A stretch of 64,000 nucleotides of DNA, from contig NZ_LYMK01000017.1 in NCBI RefSeq assembly GCF_002157355.1, forward strand, positions 60,250 to 124,249, given 5' to 3'. This DNA is from Variovorax sp. JS1663 (lineage in GTDB: Bacteria; Pseudomonadota; Gammaproteobacteria; Burkholderiales; Burkholderiaceae_C). The number at the start of each line of letters is the position of its first letter. Within the stretch, counting starts at the first letter, position 1. A model generated the notes under the pieces. The model was not told the origin of the DNA and did not search any database. It was given only the letters and a program-made list of their open reading frames with translations. Position numbers and translations under genes: made by a program. This document shows positions 1-7,902 of this stretch, in pieces.

Positions 1-461
1 TACCAGGGCTTGCGCATCTTGTCCTTGGCCGGCAGGTTGAGCCAGAGCTGGAAGCCTTCCATCATCCCGTGCTCCTGCTCGGGCAGCTCGCTGTGCACCA
101 GGCCGCGGCCGGCGGTCATCCACTGCACGCCGCCGTTCTCCAGCAGGCCTTCGTTACCGGCGCTGTCGCGGTGCCGCATGCGGCCCGCGATCATGTAGGT
201 CACGGTCTCGAAGCCGCGATGCGGATGGCTGGGGAAGCCGCCGATGTAGTCGCCGGGGTTGTCGCTGCCGAAGGCGTCGAGCATCAGGTAGGGGTCCAGG
301 CGCTGCTGCAGCGGCTGGTGCAGCACGCGCGTGAGCTTGACGCCGTCGCCGTCGCTGGTGGAGACGCCGGCGACGATCTGGTCGATGCCGCGCGGGCGTG
401 CGAGGGTCGCGGACGCGACGTGGTGGGGATGGGGGCCGTTCGTGTTCGGTGCTGTGCTCAT
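1..461 (-). CDS. Pirin family protein (3' end beyond window)
   Basis: Cupin-fold pirin family; some members have quercetin dioxygenase activity, others act as nuclear or redox regulators. The 153 visible residues include the family signature, with PHRGFETVTYMIAGRMRHRDS followed by GGVQWMTAGRGLVHSE; these carry the metal-ligand histidines of the N-terminal cupin. The start is the ATG whose complement ends at 461, preceded by a GAAGGA-like ribosome site that lies inside a short repeat shared with the next gene. The C-terminal cupin is off the window. It is the last visible gene of the minus-strand run that begins with the ABC importer, 90 bases after the racemase-like gene. The family is sure; the biological role is not. 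Confidence 0.9.
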   Translation of the reverse strand, partial: MSTAPNTNGPHPHHVASATLARPRGIDQIVAGVSTSDGDGVKLTRVLHQPLQQRLDPYLMLDAFGSDNPGDYIGGFPSHPHRGFETVTYMIAGRMRHRDSAGNEGLLENGGVQWMTAGRGLVHSELPEQEHGMMEGFQLWLNLPAKDKMRKPW

Positions 462-510
462 TGGATCCTTCGCCTTTGGCTGCGGTATGACCGCCTTCGG
501 GCGGCCGGGC
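461..510. repeat. Short repeat R2, copy 1 (5' region of pirin gene)
   Basis: Begins CTCATTGGATCCTTCGCC and continues through GGCTGCGGTAT. It matches the copy at 1294-1353 with a few differences and overlaps the start codon and ribosome site of the pirin gene. A shorter relative lies at 18640-18681. Confidence 0.6.
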
Positions 511-551
511 GGCGCGCATGCGTCGCATGGTGGCACGGAGCGGAGACCGCG

Positions 552-1298
552 CTAGGGGTGGGGCTGCCGGCCGCTGAGCGCCTCGAGCTCCCAGGAGACG
601 CCCTGCCAGGCCACTTCCAGACCGGGCGCGCGCGGTGCCGGGCCCGAGCGCCCGGCCTCGATCGCCCAGCGGGCGCCGGCGACCACGCTGTCGATGAGCG
701 GCACCGGCAGCGACGGCGCGATGCCGGCGGCCAGGCCTGCGAGCCCGGCGCCGCCCAGGATCAGCGCCTGTGCGCCGAAGCGGTCCGCCGCCTCGTGGCA
801 AGCCTCAGCCAGTAGCGCCTGCGCGCGTGCCGGATCGGCCGCCAGCTCGGCGCCGCTCGGTGCCACGGTGTGGATGCCGGCGAGTGAGGACGCATGCCCG
901 AGCGCGAGCGCCAGCCGTTCGAGCATCGGCCGCCAGCGCTCGCCGCCGGTCACGACGGCAAAACGTCCGTGGCGTGCGGCCGCCGCGAAGGCCGCCTCCG
1001 CCAGCCCGCCCACCGGCACGCCGGCCGCCTCGCGCAGCGCGAACAGGCCCGGGTCGCCGAAGCAGCCGATCAGCACCGCGTCGGGCCGCTCGCCGCGCGC
1101 CAGCGCCGCAGCCCAGGCATCGAGCACCGCATGCTGCGCCACCGCGTAGCTCGCCTCGCCGGCGATGTAGGGCGCGCCGAAGCGGGCGGTGACGGTGTGC
1201 ACTTTCAGCGCCGGGCTCAGCTCGTCCTGCACGTGGCGCTGCAGCAGTGCGCTCACCGCCGTGCTGGTGTTGGGGTTGATGACGAGCAGGCGGCTCAC
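552..1298 (-). CDS. Asp/Glu/hydantoin racemase family protein, one catalytic Cys missing
   Basis: 248 aa, the usual length of HyuE/HpxA-type racemases. The N-terminal VINPNTS motif (residues 6-12) and the first active-site segment IGCFGDPG (Cys79) are clear. The second active-site segment, normally LGCAG, reads LGGAG, so Gly183 replaces the second cysteine of the two-base mechanism. That makes a classical racemase doubtful. A single-Cys decarboxylase or isomerase of the same fold is possible. The start is GTG at 1298 with GAAGG upstream, both inside repeat R2. It sits directly downstream of a polyamine-type ABC importer and upstream of a pirin, which suggests catabolism of an imported nitrogen compound such as a hydantoin, ureide or amino-acid derivative (inference). 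Confidence 0.85.
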   Translation of the reverse strand: MSRLLVINPNTSTAVSALLQRHVQDELSPALKVHTVTARFGAPYIAGEASYAVAQHAVLDAWAAALARGERPDAVLIGCFGDPGLFALREAAGVPVGGLAEAAFAAAARHGRFAVVTGGERWRPMLERLALALGHASSLAGIHTVAPSGAELAADPARAQALLAEACHEAADRFGAQALILGGAGLAGLAAGIAPSLPVPLIDSVVAGARWAIEAGRSGPAPRAPGLEVAWQGVSWELEALSGRQPHP

Positions 1299-1353
1299 TG
1301 GAGACCTTCGCCTTCGGCTGCGGTATTCGCCTTGGGAGCGGCCCTGCGGCTCA
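1294..1353. repeat. Short repeat R2, copy 2
   Basis: About 60 bases from CTCACTGGAGACCTTCGCC to CTGCGGCTCA, filling the gap between the second permease and the racemase-like gene. It supplies the racemase start codon and ribosome site. Confidence 0.65.
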
Positions 1354-2244
1354 CGAGCGCCGGCGGGTGGCGCGCCGGCGCAGCCAGGCCGCGCTGCCGA
1401 GCGCGACTGCCATCACGGCGAAGGAGACGACGGTGGTGACCGTGCCCAGCGCATAGATGGCCGGCGTGGTGACGGTCGAGGTCAGGCCCTGCAGTTCCAG
1501 CGGCAGCGTGTTGACGTCGCCGATGGCCTGCGAGGTGCGAGCGATCTCGTCCCACGAAAGCGTGAAGCCGAACATGCCGATGCCCACGACCGAGGGCCCG
1601 ATCAGCGGCAGCACCACGTGCCGGAAGCTCTGCCAGGGCGTGGCGCCGAGGTCGCGTGCTGCTTCCTCGAAGGCCGGGTTGAAGCGGTTGAAGACGGCGA
1701 ACATGATGAGCAGGCCGAAGGGCAGCGTCCAGGTGAGATGGGCTCCCAGCGCGGAGCTCAGCAGGCCGAGCGCGGTGCCGTAGCTCTCCAGCGTGCTGCT
1801 GGCCTCCATCGCGGCCAGCGCGCCCTTGATGCCGCCGTCGAGCAGGCGGAACTGCAGTCCGATGCCCAGCGAGACGATGATCGACGGCATGATCAGGCTG
1901 GCCACGGTAACGAAGAAGAGCGCGTTGCCGCCCGCGAGCTTCTTGCGGAAGGCCAGGCCCGCCAGCACGGAGAGGGCCACCGTCAGCAGCATCACCACCG
2001 TGCCCAGCATCAGCGAGCGGCGGAAGGCGGCGCCGATGTCCACCGTGCCCAGCCCTTCGGCCAGCTTGTGGAACCAGTGCAGCGACACCCCGCGCAGCGG
2101 AAAGGTGAGGCCCCCCTCCGGCCCCTGGAAGCTGAGCACGAAGATGGTGATCATCGGCCCGTAGAGGAAGAGCACGAAGAGCGCGAACACGATCGCCAGC
2201 GGCCAGAAGCCGGGCCTGCGCTCCGCAGGTACTCGTGCTTGCAT
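1351..2244 (-). CDS. ABC transporter permease, PotC/PotI type
   Basis: 297-aa inner-membrane permease of the spermidine/putrescine-type importer family. It has six predicted hydrophobic segments, the first being FWPLAIVFALFVLFLYGPM. The EAA loop that docks the ATPase is visible as EEAARDLGATPWQSFRHVVLPL. The frame stays open upstream, but that stretch is repeat copy A; the ATG at 2244 (MQARVPAERR) gives the normal family length. It follows the PotB-type gene in the same run and is separated from it by the ~96-bp hairpin repeat. The polyamine-type family is certain; the substrate is not known and may be a ureide or amino-acid-like compound given the racemase next door. Confidence 0.9.
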   Translation of the reverse strand: MQARVPAERRPGFWPLAIVFALFVLFLYGPMITIFVLSFQGPEGGLTFPLRGVSLHWFHKLAEGLGTVDIGAAFRRSLMLGTVVMLLTVALSVLAGLAFRKKLAGGNALFFVTVASLIMPSIIVSLGIGLQFRLLDGGIKGALAAMEASSTLESYGTALGLLSSALGAHLTWTLPFGLLIMFAVFNRFNPAFEEAARDLGATPWQSFRHVVLPLIGPSVVGIGMFGFTLSWDEIARTSQAIGDVNTLPLELQGLTSTVTTPAIYALGTVTTVVSFAVMAVALGSAAWLRRRATRRRS

Positions 2245-2278
2245 TTTCAGTACGCCCGACGCGCAATGCGCGGGCGTG

Positions 2279-2374
2279 TTCGGGGAACACCGTGGAACCG
2301 GCTTTGCCGGGCCACTGGTGTTGCCCCCTTGAGGGGGGAGGCGGCTACACGAAGTGAGCAAGCAACGGGGGTGG
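2279..2374 (+). repeat. REP-like hairpin repeat, copy A
   Basis: About 96 bases between the two permease genes. It contains three small hairpins in a fixed order: CCGGCTTTGCCGG, CCCCCTTGAGGGGG and CACGAAGTG. It begins TTCGGGGAACACCG. The same element recurs at 3307, 4751 and, inverted, 8815. Confidence 0.85.
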
Positions 2375-3286
2375 TCATAGCTCCTTGCGGATGTCGACGA
2401 GCCGCGTCAGGCCCCAGATGATCATCAGCACCACCGCCAGCAGGATCATCGCGTTGGCCGCTGCCAGCGGGAACTGCAGGTAGGAGGTCTGGACCTGGAT
2501 GATCTTGCCCACCGAGGCGATCTGCTGCCCGCCCATCACGCCGATGGTGACGAAGTCGCCCATGACGATGGTGATGACGAAGATGGAGCCGATCAGGATG
2601 CCGGTGCGCGACAGCGGCACGACCACGTTCCACAGCGTCTGCCAGCCGGAGGCGCCGGCATCGCTGGCCGCCTCGAGCAGCGCGCGGTCGATGCGCATCA
2701 TCGAGTTGAAGATGGGCACGATCATGAACATGGTGTAGAGGTGCACGAAGGCCAGCACCACCGAGAAATCGGAGAACAGCAGCCACTCCACCGGCTGCTC
2801 CACCAGGCCCAGGCCCATCAGCCCCTGGTTGACCAGCCCGTTGCGGCCCAGGAGCGGCACCCACGAGATCATGCGGATCACGTTGGAGGTCCAGAAGGGC
2901 ACGGTGCACAGCACGAACAGCAGGGTCTGCATGCCGGGCGAGCGCACGTGGAAGGCCAGGAAGTAGGCTACCGCGAAGCCGATCAGCAGCGTGATGGCCC
3001 ACACCAGCAGGCAGAACTTGAGCGTGCTGAGGTAGGTGGACAGCGTGACGCAGAAGTCGCCGTTGTCGGTGAGGTGCGAGCAGCCCTCGAAGATGCTCGC
3101 GTAGTTGCGCACGGTGAGCGCGGGGATCAGTTCGTACTCGTTGAAATTCCAGAGGCTGACCATGGCGATCAGCCCGAGCGGGATCAGGAAGAAGAGCAGG
3201 AAGACGGCCGCGAAGGGCGCAGCCTGCCACCAGGCCTTGATCACATGGGTAGGCGCCAGCGGCGCATGAGCGGATGCCGCGCTCAC
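2375..3286 (-). CDS. ABC transporter permease, PotB/PotH type
   Basis: 303-aa integral membrane permease. A membrane segment follows the cytoplasmic N-terminus (FAAVFLLFFLIPLGLIAMVS, about residues 25-44), and the EAA loop reads EAASDAGASGWQTLWNVVVPLS. The N-terminal periplasmic region, with cysteines in EGCSHLTDNGDFC, is typical of PotB/PotH-type permeases. It pairs with the permease at 1351-2244 as the translocation heterodimer, with the binding protein at 3408 and the ATPase at 4856. All four run the same way, separated by copies of the hairpin repeat, so one transcript is likely. Confidence 0.92.
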   Translation of the reverse strand: MSAASAHAPLAPTHVIKAWWQAAPFAAVFLLFFLIPLGLIAMVSLWNFNEYELIPALTVRNYASIFEGCSHLTDNGDFCVTLSTYLSTLKFCLLVWAITLLIGFAVAYFLAFHVRSPGMQTLLFVLCTVPFWTSNVIRMISWVPLLGRNGLVNQGLMGLGLVEQPVEWLLFSDFSVVLAFVHLYTMFMIVPIFNSMMRIDRALLEAASDAGASGWQTLWNVVVPLSRTGILIGSIFVITIVMGDFVTIGVMGGQQIASVGKIIQVQTSYLQFPLAAANAMILLAVVLMIIWGLTRLVDIRKEL

Positions 3287-3306
3287 GGCAAGCGAAGCGA
3301 AGCCCG

Positions 3307-3404
3307 TTCGGGAGACACCGCGGAACCGGCTTTGCCGGGCCGCTGGTGTCGCCCCCTTGAGGGGGGAGTCGAGCTACACGAAGTGAGCGAGGGACGGGGG
3401 TGGG
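3307..3404 (+). repeat. REP-like hairpin repeat, copy B
   Basis: Fills most of the gap between the binding-protein gene and the PotB-type permease. It has the same order of hairpins as copy A, with GTGTCGCCCCCTTGAGGGGG in the middle. Confidence 0.85.
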
Positions 3405-3407
3405 CCA

Positions 3408-4679
3408 TCACGCCGCGACGAATTCGTTCCACTTCCTCACCATGTATTCGTTCTCGTCCATCACCGCGTTCCAGCACGCGATGCCGCCCATGCGCTGCTC
3501 GTAGCTGCCGCCGTCGCGCGTCGCGCCCGCCTTGGCGAGCAGGTCGCCGTTGGGGCTCTTGATGTCCTGGGAGGCCGCCTTGCCTTCCATCCAGTAGGCC
3601 CACTCGTAGGCTTCCATCTTGGCCTTGGCGGTCTCCAGCACCGCGCTGTAGTAGCCCTGGCGGTTGAGGTACGCACCGGCCCAGCCGTCGAGGAACCAGT
3701 TGATGAACTCGTAGGCGCCGTCGAGCTTGCGGCCCGAGAGCGTGGCCGGCAGGCCGAAGCCCGCGGCCCAGGCGCGGTAGCCTTCCTTCAGCGGCTGGAA
3801 GTTGCAGGCGATGCCCTTGGTGCGCACCGCCGTCACTGCCGGCGACCACATCGACTGGATCACCACCTCGCCCGAGGCCATCAGGTTCACGCTCTCGTTG
3901 AAGTCCTTCCACAGCGCGCGGAACTGGCCGGCCTTCTTGGCCTCGATCAGGGTCTTGATGGTGAGGTCGATCTCGGCCTTGCTCATGTTGCCCTTGTCGG
4001 CGTACTTGTGGATGCCCTTGGCCTCGACCACCATCGCCGCGTCCATGATGCCGATGGAGGGGATGTTGAGGATCGCGGCCTTGCCCTTGAACTCGGGATT
4101 GAGCAGCTCGGCCCAGGTGTCGATGGGCCGCTTGATCAGGTCGGGCCGGATGCCCAGCGTGTCGGCGTTGTAGACCGTGGGAATCAGCGACATGAACTGG
4201 GTCGGCGACTTCGCGAACACCTTGCTCTTCTCGCCCTCGAGAAAGATCACCTTCTTCGGCGCCGTGCCCTGGTCGCCGACCTTCTTGCCGCCCACCTCGC
4301 CCTTGGTGAAGAGCGGCGTGATCTTGTCGGCGTTCTTGATCTTCCTGGTGTCGATGCCCTTGAGGTTGCCGGTGGGAACGATCTTCTTGAGCGAGAAGTA
4401 CTCGGTGTCGATCAGGTCGAAGCTGTTGGGCGCGGTCACTGCGCGCTTGGTGACGTCGTCGGTGGTGACGGCCACGTACTGGATCTCGATGCCGGTGTCG
4501 GCCTTGAACTTCTCGGCGATGGCCTTGTCCTGGTTGACCGCGGTGCCGAGGTAGCGCAGCACGATCTTCTCCTGCGCGTGGATGGCAGGGAACACGCCGG
4601 CCGCGAGGATGCCGGCGGTGCCCTGCAGCAGGGTGCGGCGCGCGAGGCCCTTGGCGTTCGGATCATGGGCGTGGGACAT
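3408..4679 (-). CDS. Periplasmic solute-binding protein, PotD type, Tat-type signal
   Basis: 423-aa extracellular solute-binding protein of the spermidine/putrescine class (COG0687-like). The N-terminus has a twin-arginine motif (LARRTLLQGTAG, Arg14-Arg15) followed by a hydrophobic core and an AxA-like cleavage site near IHAQE, so Tat export of a folded protein is likely. The mature part begins KIVLRYLGTAVNQDKAIAEKF, typical of type II binding proteins. It is longer than E. coli PotD (348 aa) and resembles the larger Burkholderiales paralogues. It lies between the ATPase and permease genes of the same importer. The ligand cannot be read from sequence; the polyamine-pocket aromatic and acidic residues would need a structural alignment. 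Confidence 0.9.
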   Translation of the reverse strand: MSHAHDPNAKGLARRTLLQGTAGILAAGVFPAIHAQEKIVLRYLGTAVNQDKAIAEKFKADTGIEIQYVAVTTDDVTKRAVTAPNSFDLIDTEYFSLKKIVPTGNLKGIDTRKIKNADKITPLFTKGEVGGKKVGDQGTAPKKVIFLEGEKSKVFAKSPTQFMSLIPTVYNADTLGIRPDLIKRPIDTWAELLNPEFKGKAAILNIPSIGIMDAAMVVEAKGIHKYADKGNMSKAEIDLTIKTLIEAKKAGQFRALWKDFNESVNLMASGEVVIQSMWSPAVTAVRTKGIACNFQPLKEGYRAWAAGFGLPATLSGRKLDGAYEFINWFLDGWAGAYLNRQGYYSAVLETAKAKMEAYEWAYWMEGKAASQDIKSPNGDLLAKAGATRDGGSYEQRMGGIACWNAVMDENEYMVRKWNEFVAA

Positions 4680-4750
4680 GGATGGGTCTCCTTGGACGAG
4701 AGATGAAGAAGAAGGAAAGAACTCAGCGGCGCCCGGCCCTGTGTGCCTTC

Positions 4751-4850
4751 TTCGGGGAACACCGCGGAACCGGCTTTGCCGGGCCGCTGGTGTTGCCCCC
4801 GGCGAGGGGGTTGGCGGACCGCACGAAGTGGGGGAGCCTGGGGGAGCGCG
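4751..4850 (+). repeat. REP-like hairpin repeat, copy C
   Basis: Lies between the ATPase gene and the binding-protein gene. The middle hairpin is the variant CCCCCGGCGAGGGGG and the downstream part GCACGAAGTGGGGGAGCC is closer to copy D than to A and B, so two sub-types exist. Confidence 0.85.
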
Positions 4851-4855
4851 TCATT

Positions 4856-5950
4856 TCAGGCGGCCATGGCGGCAAGTGCGGCCAGTGGTTGCCGCACGCT
4901 CGGCGTGCCGGGCGACTGGGGCTCCGGCCGGGTCGCGCCGGGGCCCAGCACGCGCACGTCCGCCGGCGACCACGAGAGCCGCACGCGCTCGCCCACCGCG
5001 TAGGGCCGCTGCGCGAACGTGCGCTCGGTCAGCTGCACCGAGACACCGCGCCGCTCGGGCGTCGATTCGGCCAGGTGCAGCCCCATCAGGACGTAGGTGC
5101 CCTGGTATTCGACGTCGGTGATGTCGGCGGCCAGTCCGTCGCCGTCGGACGCGATGCGCGTGTGGTCGTGGCGCACCGCGATCAGGCCTTCGGGCGTGTC
5201 CAGCACGTTGTGCCCGCCCATGAAGCGCGCGACGAACTCGCTGGCCGGATGGTTGTAGACCTCGTGCGGCGAGCCGACCTGCTCGATCAGCCCGTGGTTC
5301 ATCACCACCATGGTGTCGGCCAGCGCCATCGCCTCTTCCTGCGAGTGGGTGACGTGGATGAAGGTCAGGCCCAGGTCCTTCTGCCAGCGCCGCAGCTCGG
5401 CGCGCATCTGGATGCGCAGGAAGGGGTCGAGCGCGGACAGCGGCTCGTCCAGCAGCAGCACGCGCGGCTCGGTGATCAGGGCGCGCGCCAGCGCCACGCG
5501 CTGCTGCTGGCCGCCGGAGAGCTCGCCCGGCTTGCGCTGCGCCAGGTGGCCCATGGCGACGCGCTCCAGCAGCTGGGCCGCGCGCCGGTGGCGCTCGACC
5601 TTGGAGACGCCCTTCATCTTCAGGCTGAAGGCCACGTTGTCCAGGGCCGAAAGGTGCGGGAAGAGGGCGAAGCTCTGGAACATCATGGCCGTGCCGCGGG
5701 CGGCGGCCGGCAGGTGGGTGATGTTGCGGTTGTCCAGCAGGATGTCGCCGGAGGAGACGGATTCGTGGCCCGCCACCATGCGCAGCGTGGTGCTCTTGCC
5801 GCAGCCGGAGGGGCCGAGCAGGCAGCAGTAGCTGCCGCTGGCGATGCGCAGGTCGATCCGGTCGACGGCGGGCGGCGTGCCGGCGGCATAGCGCTTGGTC
5901 AGCGCGACGATCTCGACGGCCGCGGGGGGCGGGGCGGTGACGGCATCCAT
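4856..5950 (-). CDS. ABC transporter ATP-binding protein, PotA type
   Basis: 364-aa ATPase powering the importer encoded downstream. Walker A is GPSGCGKST, the signature [15 protein letters not shown] and Walker B VLLLDEPLSALD, followed by the H-loop HVTHSQEEAMALAD. The last ~110 residues form the TOBE regulatory domain (AVRHDHTRIASDGDGLAADI onward). I chose the ATG at 5950 (MDAVTAPP); an in-frame TTG at 5968 would add six residues, and neither has a clear ribosome site. It appears to be the first gene of the run ATPase, binding protein, permease, permease, racemase-like, pirin. Confidence 0.93.
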   Translation of the reverse strand: MDAVTAPPPAAVEIVALTKRYAAGTPPAVDRIDLRIASGSYCCLLGPSGCGKSTTLRMVAGHESVSSGDILLDNRNITHLPAAARGTAMMFQSFALFPHLSALDNVAFSLKMKGVSKVERHRRAAQLLERVAMGHLAQRKPGELSGGQQQRVALARALITEPRVLLLDEPLSALDPFLRIQMRAELRRWQKDLGLTFIHVTHSQEEAMALADTMVVMNHGLIEQVGSPHEVYNHPASEFVARFMGGHNVLDTPEGLIAVRHDHTRIASDGDGLAADITDVEYQGTYVLMGLHLAESTPERRGVSVQLTERTFAQRPYAVGERVRLSWSPADVRVLGPGATRPEPQSPGTPSVRQPLAALAAMAA

Positions 5951-5975
5951 CGATGCCGGTGTTCGCAAGACATAT

Positions 5976-6039
5976 GCCAGCGCCAGCCGGGCCTGCGTGC
6001 GCCGGCTTGGTGCGGGCAGGCCCGATTCAGGGCGCTGGC
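5976..6039 (-). terminator. Nested stem-loop at the end of the transglycosylase gene
   Basis: The outer arms GCCAGCGCC (5976-5984) and GGCGCTGGC (6031-6039) are perfectly complementary. Inside them GGGCCTGC (5989-5996) pairs with GCAGGCCC (6016-6023). The structure overlaps the stop codon of the transglycosylase gene and precedes the ATPase gene. There is no U-rich tract, so it could be an mRNA-stability or transcription-pausing structure rather than an intrinsic terminator. Confidence 0.55.
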
Positions 6040-7325
6040 GGTGCGAAGCGCGCCGCGGCGAGCTGCCGCAGCAGGGCCTCGCGCTGGGGCCGGGTGATGC
6101 CGCGCACGCCCTCGGCCACCCACTTGGCGCGCTCGCCGTCGATGCGGCCGTCGCGCTGCCATTTCCCGACCGCCGCGCCGGGGTTGTTCAGCATCGCGGC
6201 CAGCCAGACGGCCTGGGCCGGCTCCAGGTTGCGGGCGCTGCGCTTGAAGTAGCGCCTGGCCGCCGCCTCGGCGCCGCACAGGCCGCCCTCGCCCCAGGGC
6301 GCGTTGTCCAGGTAGAGCTGCAGGATGCGCGCCTTGCCCAGGGTCTGCTCCATCTCGACCGCGTAGAGCAGCTCGCGCAGCTTGCGCTCGGCGCTGCGCT
6401 CGCTGCCGGTGGCGATCAGCCGGGCCAGCTGCTGGGTCAGGGTGCTGCCGCCGCGTTCGACCTGGCCGGCCTTCTGGTTGGCGTCCAGCGCGGCGGTGAG
6501 TTCGGCCAGGTCGTAGCCGTAATGGCCGAAGAAGCGCTGGTCCTCCGCGGCGATGACGGCGCGCGCCAGCCAGCTGTCGGTGGCCAGCCGGCTGGGCGGG
6601 CCGCAGCTGGTGCGGGCATCGAGCAGGGCCTCGGTGCCCAGGCCCTCGACGGTGAACTGGTCGATGCGCGGGTGCACGGCGAAGCGGCCCGCCGGCATGT
6701 CGACCTGCGCCCGCAGGGCCATCGTGCCGCCGATCTTCGCGCGCTGCAGCTCGGGCAGGGTGGGGGCGAGCACCGCGTACCAGCGCGCGATCGGCGCCTC
6801 GGGCGCGTCGACGTGGATCTGCAGCGCGGTCTGCGTCAGCCGGCCGTCCCAGCGCGCGCGCAGCAGGTTGTCCCCGGCCAGGGTGGAGACGGTGGTGGCG
6901 GCCGGGGTGGCCTCCAGCGTGCCGGCCAGCGAGGGGCCGTCGCGCCGGGCCGTGAAGCGCAGGGTGTCGAGCCGCAGGGGCTGTGGGCCCAGCGCCGGCA
7001 CGGCGGCGGTGCAGGGCGCACAGTTCAGCGCCAGCGTGTGGCTGGCCTCGATCCATTCGATCTGCACCGTGCCGTGCGCGGTCTGGACGCTGCGGCCGTC
7101 CAGCCAGGGCCCGAACCAGGACGAGGTGGCCAGGCGGATCGCGGTGGGCACGCCCACGTTCAGCGCGAAGGGTCCGGCCTGGATGCGGGTGGGCCATTCG
7201 CCCGGGCTGGGCGCCAGCGCGAAGCGGACGACCAGATAGATGGCGACCACGGCGGTCAGCACGAGGGCCAGCAGCCCGAAAAGCAGGAACAGCAGCGCTT
7301 TCTTCAAGAAATCTCTTTCACTCAC
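6027..7325 (-). CDS. Monofunctional biosynthetic peptidoglycan transglycosylase (GT51), exosortase-linked
   Basis: 432 aa with one N-terminal membrane segment (ALLFLLFGLLALVLTAVVAIYLVV, about residues 8-31), a ~190-residue region I do not recognise, then a C-terminal GT51 domain. The GT51 motifs are in order: AAEDQRFFGHYGYD (catalytic Glu), RGGSTLTQQLARL, RKLRELLYAVEMEQ and ILQLYLDNAPWGEG. It has no transpeptidase domain, so it would polymerise glycan strands from lipid II but not cross-link them. It is longer than MtgA (~240 aa). I chose GTG at 7325 (VSERDF); it overlaps the upstream EpsI-like gene by 8 bases, implying translational coupling. Its place in an exosortase operon suggests that it locally remodels or synthesises wall for the surface protein (inference). 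Confidence 0.85.
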   Translation of the reverse strand: MSERDFLKKALLFLLFGLLALVLTAVVAIYLVVRFALAPSPGEWPTRIQAGPFALNVGVPTAIRLATSSWFGPWLDGRSVQTAHGTVQIEWIEASHTLALNCAPCTAAVPALGPQPLRLDTLRFTARRDGPSLAGTLEATPAATTVSTLAGDNLLRARWDGRLTQTALQIHVDAPEAPIARWYAVLAPTLPELQRAKIGGTMALRAQVDMPAGRFAVHPRIDQFTVEGLGTEALLDARTSCGPPSRLATDSWLARAVIAAEDQRFFGHYGYDLAELTAALDANQKAGQVERGGSTLTQQLARLIATGSERSAERKLRELLYAVEMEQTLGKARILQLYLDNAPWGEGGLCGAEAAARRYFKRSARNLEPAQAVWLAAMLNNPGAAVGKWQRDGRIDGERAKWVAEGVRGITRPQREALLRQLAAARFAPPAP

Positions 7326-7902
7326 TCGCAAATGCAATCGGTCTGGCCTGGGTGACCGCCTGCCACGGCCCGATGGACCGGCCCGTGGCCGCCGCCCAGT
7401 ACCAGTCCGAAGTGTCGGTGAAAGCCGTGCCCCGGGCATCGACGATGCGCTCGCAGACCCTCAACTTCTGCCCATCGTGGCCTTCGGTGACGAAACAACG
7501 CCACAGTCGGCCCTCCGCATCGCGTTCCAGGCGGGTGTCGCCGATCCGGAAGCCGAGCGCGCGGTAGCAGTCGGCGGCCGGGTGCAGCATGCGGGTGGGC
7601 GCCTCCACCCGGCGCAGCACCAGGGTCTGGCGGCCGTCGGTGAGGCGGGCGATGGTGCCCGGGAAGCGCTCGGCGAAGCGCTGCTCGACCGCGCCGAGCG
7701 CCATCGGCCGCAGGGGCGCGCCGTCCCAGTGGCTTGGCCATTCCTGGAAGCGCGCGACCGGCGCGGGCGCCGCCGGCCGCAGCGCGAAGGCGGCCGACCA
7801 GAGCAGGCAGAGAAGCATGACGAGCGCGAAGACCGCCTTGTGCGCGATGCGGTTGAGAAAGCGGTTGCCGAAGCAGCGTTCAAGAAAGAGCGGTATCCAC
7901 AT
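7318..7902 (-). CDS. EpsI-like exosortase-associated protein
   Basis: 194 aa with one N-terminal membrane anchor (FALVMLLCLLWSAAFAL, about residues 25-41) and a periplasmic domain. The segment HPAADCYRALGF resembles the H-P-x-x-CY-x-x-G motif of the EpsI family that accompanies exosortases and is often fused to them. It overlaps the exosortase gene by 23 bases and the transglycosylase gene by 8, so the three are tightly co-translated. The role of EpsI-type partners is not firmly established; they are thought to assist exosortase processing or the attached polysaccharide machinery. Similarity is by motif and position only. Confidence 0.7.
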   Translation of the reverse strand: MWIPLFLERCFGNRFLNRIAHKAVFALVMLLCLLWSAAFALRPAAPAPVARFQEWPSHWDGAPLRPMALGAVEQRFAERFPGTIARLTDGRQTLVLRRVEAPTRMLHPAADCYRALGFRIGDTRLERDAEGRLWRCFVTEGHDGQKLRVCERIVDARGTAFTDTSDWYWAAATGRSIGPWQAVTQARPIAFASE

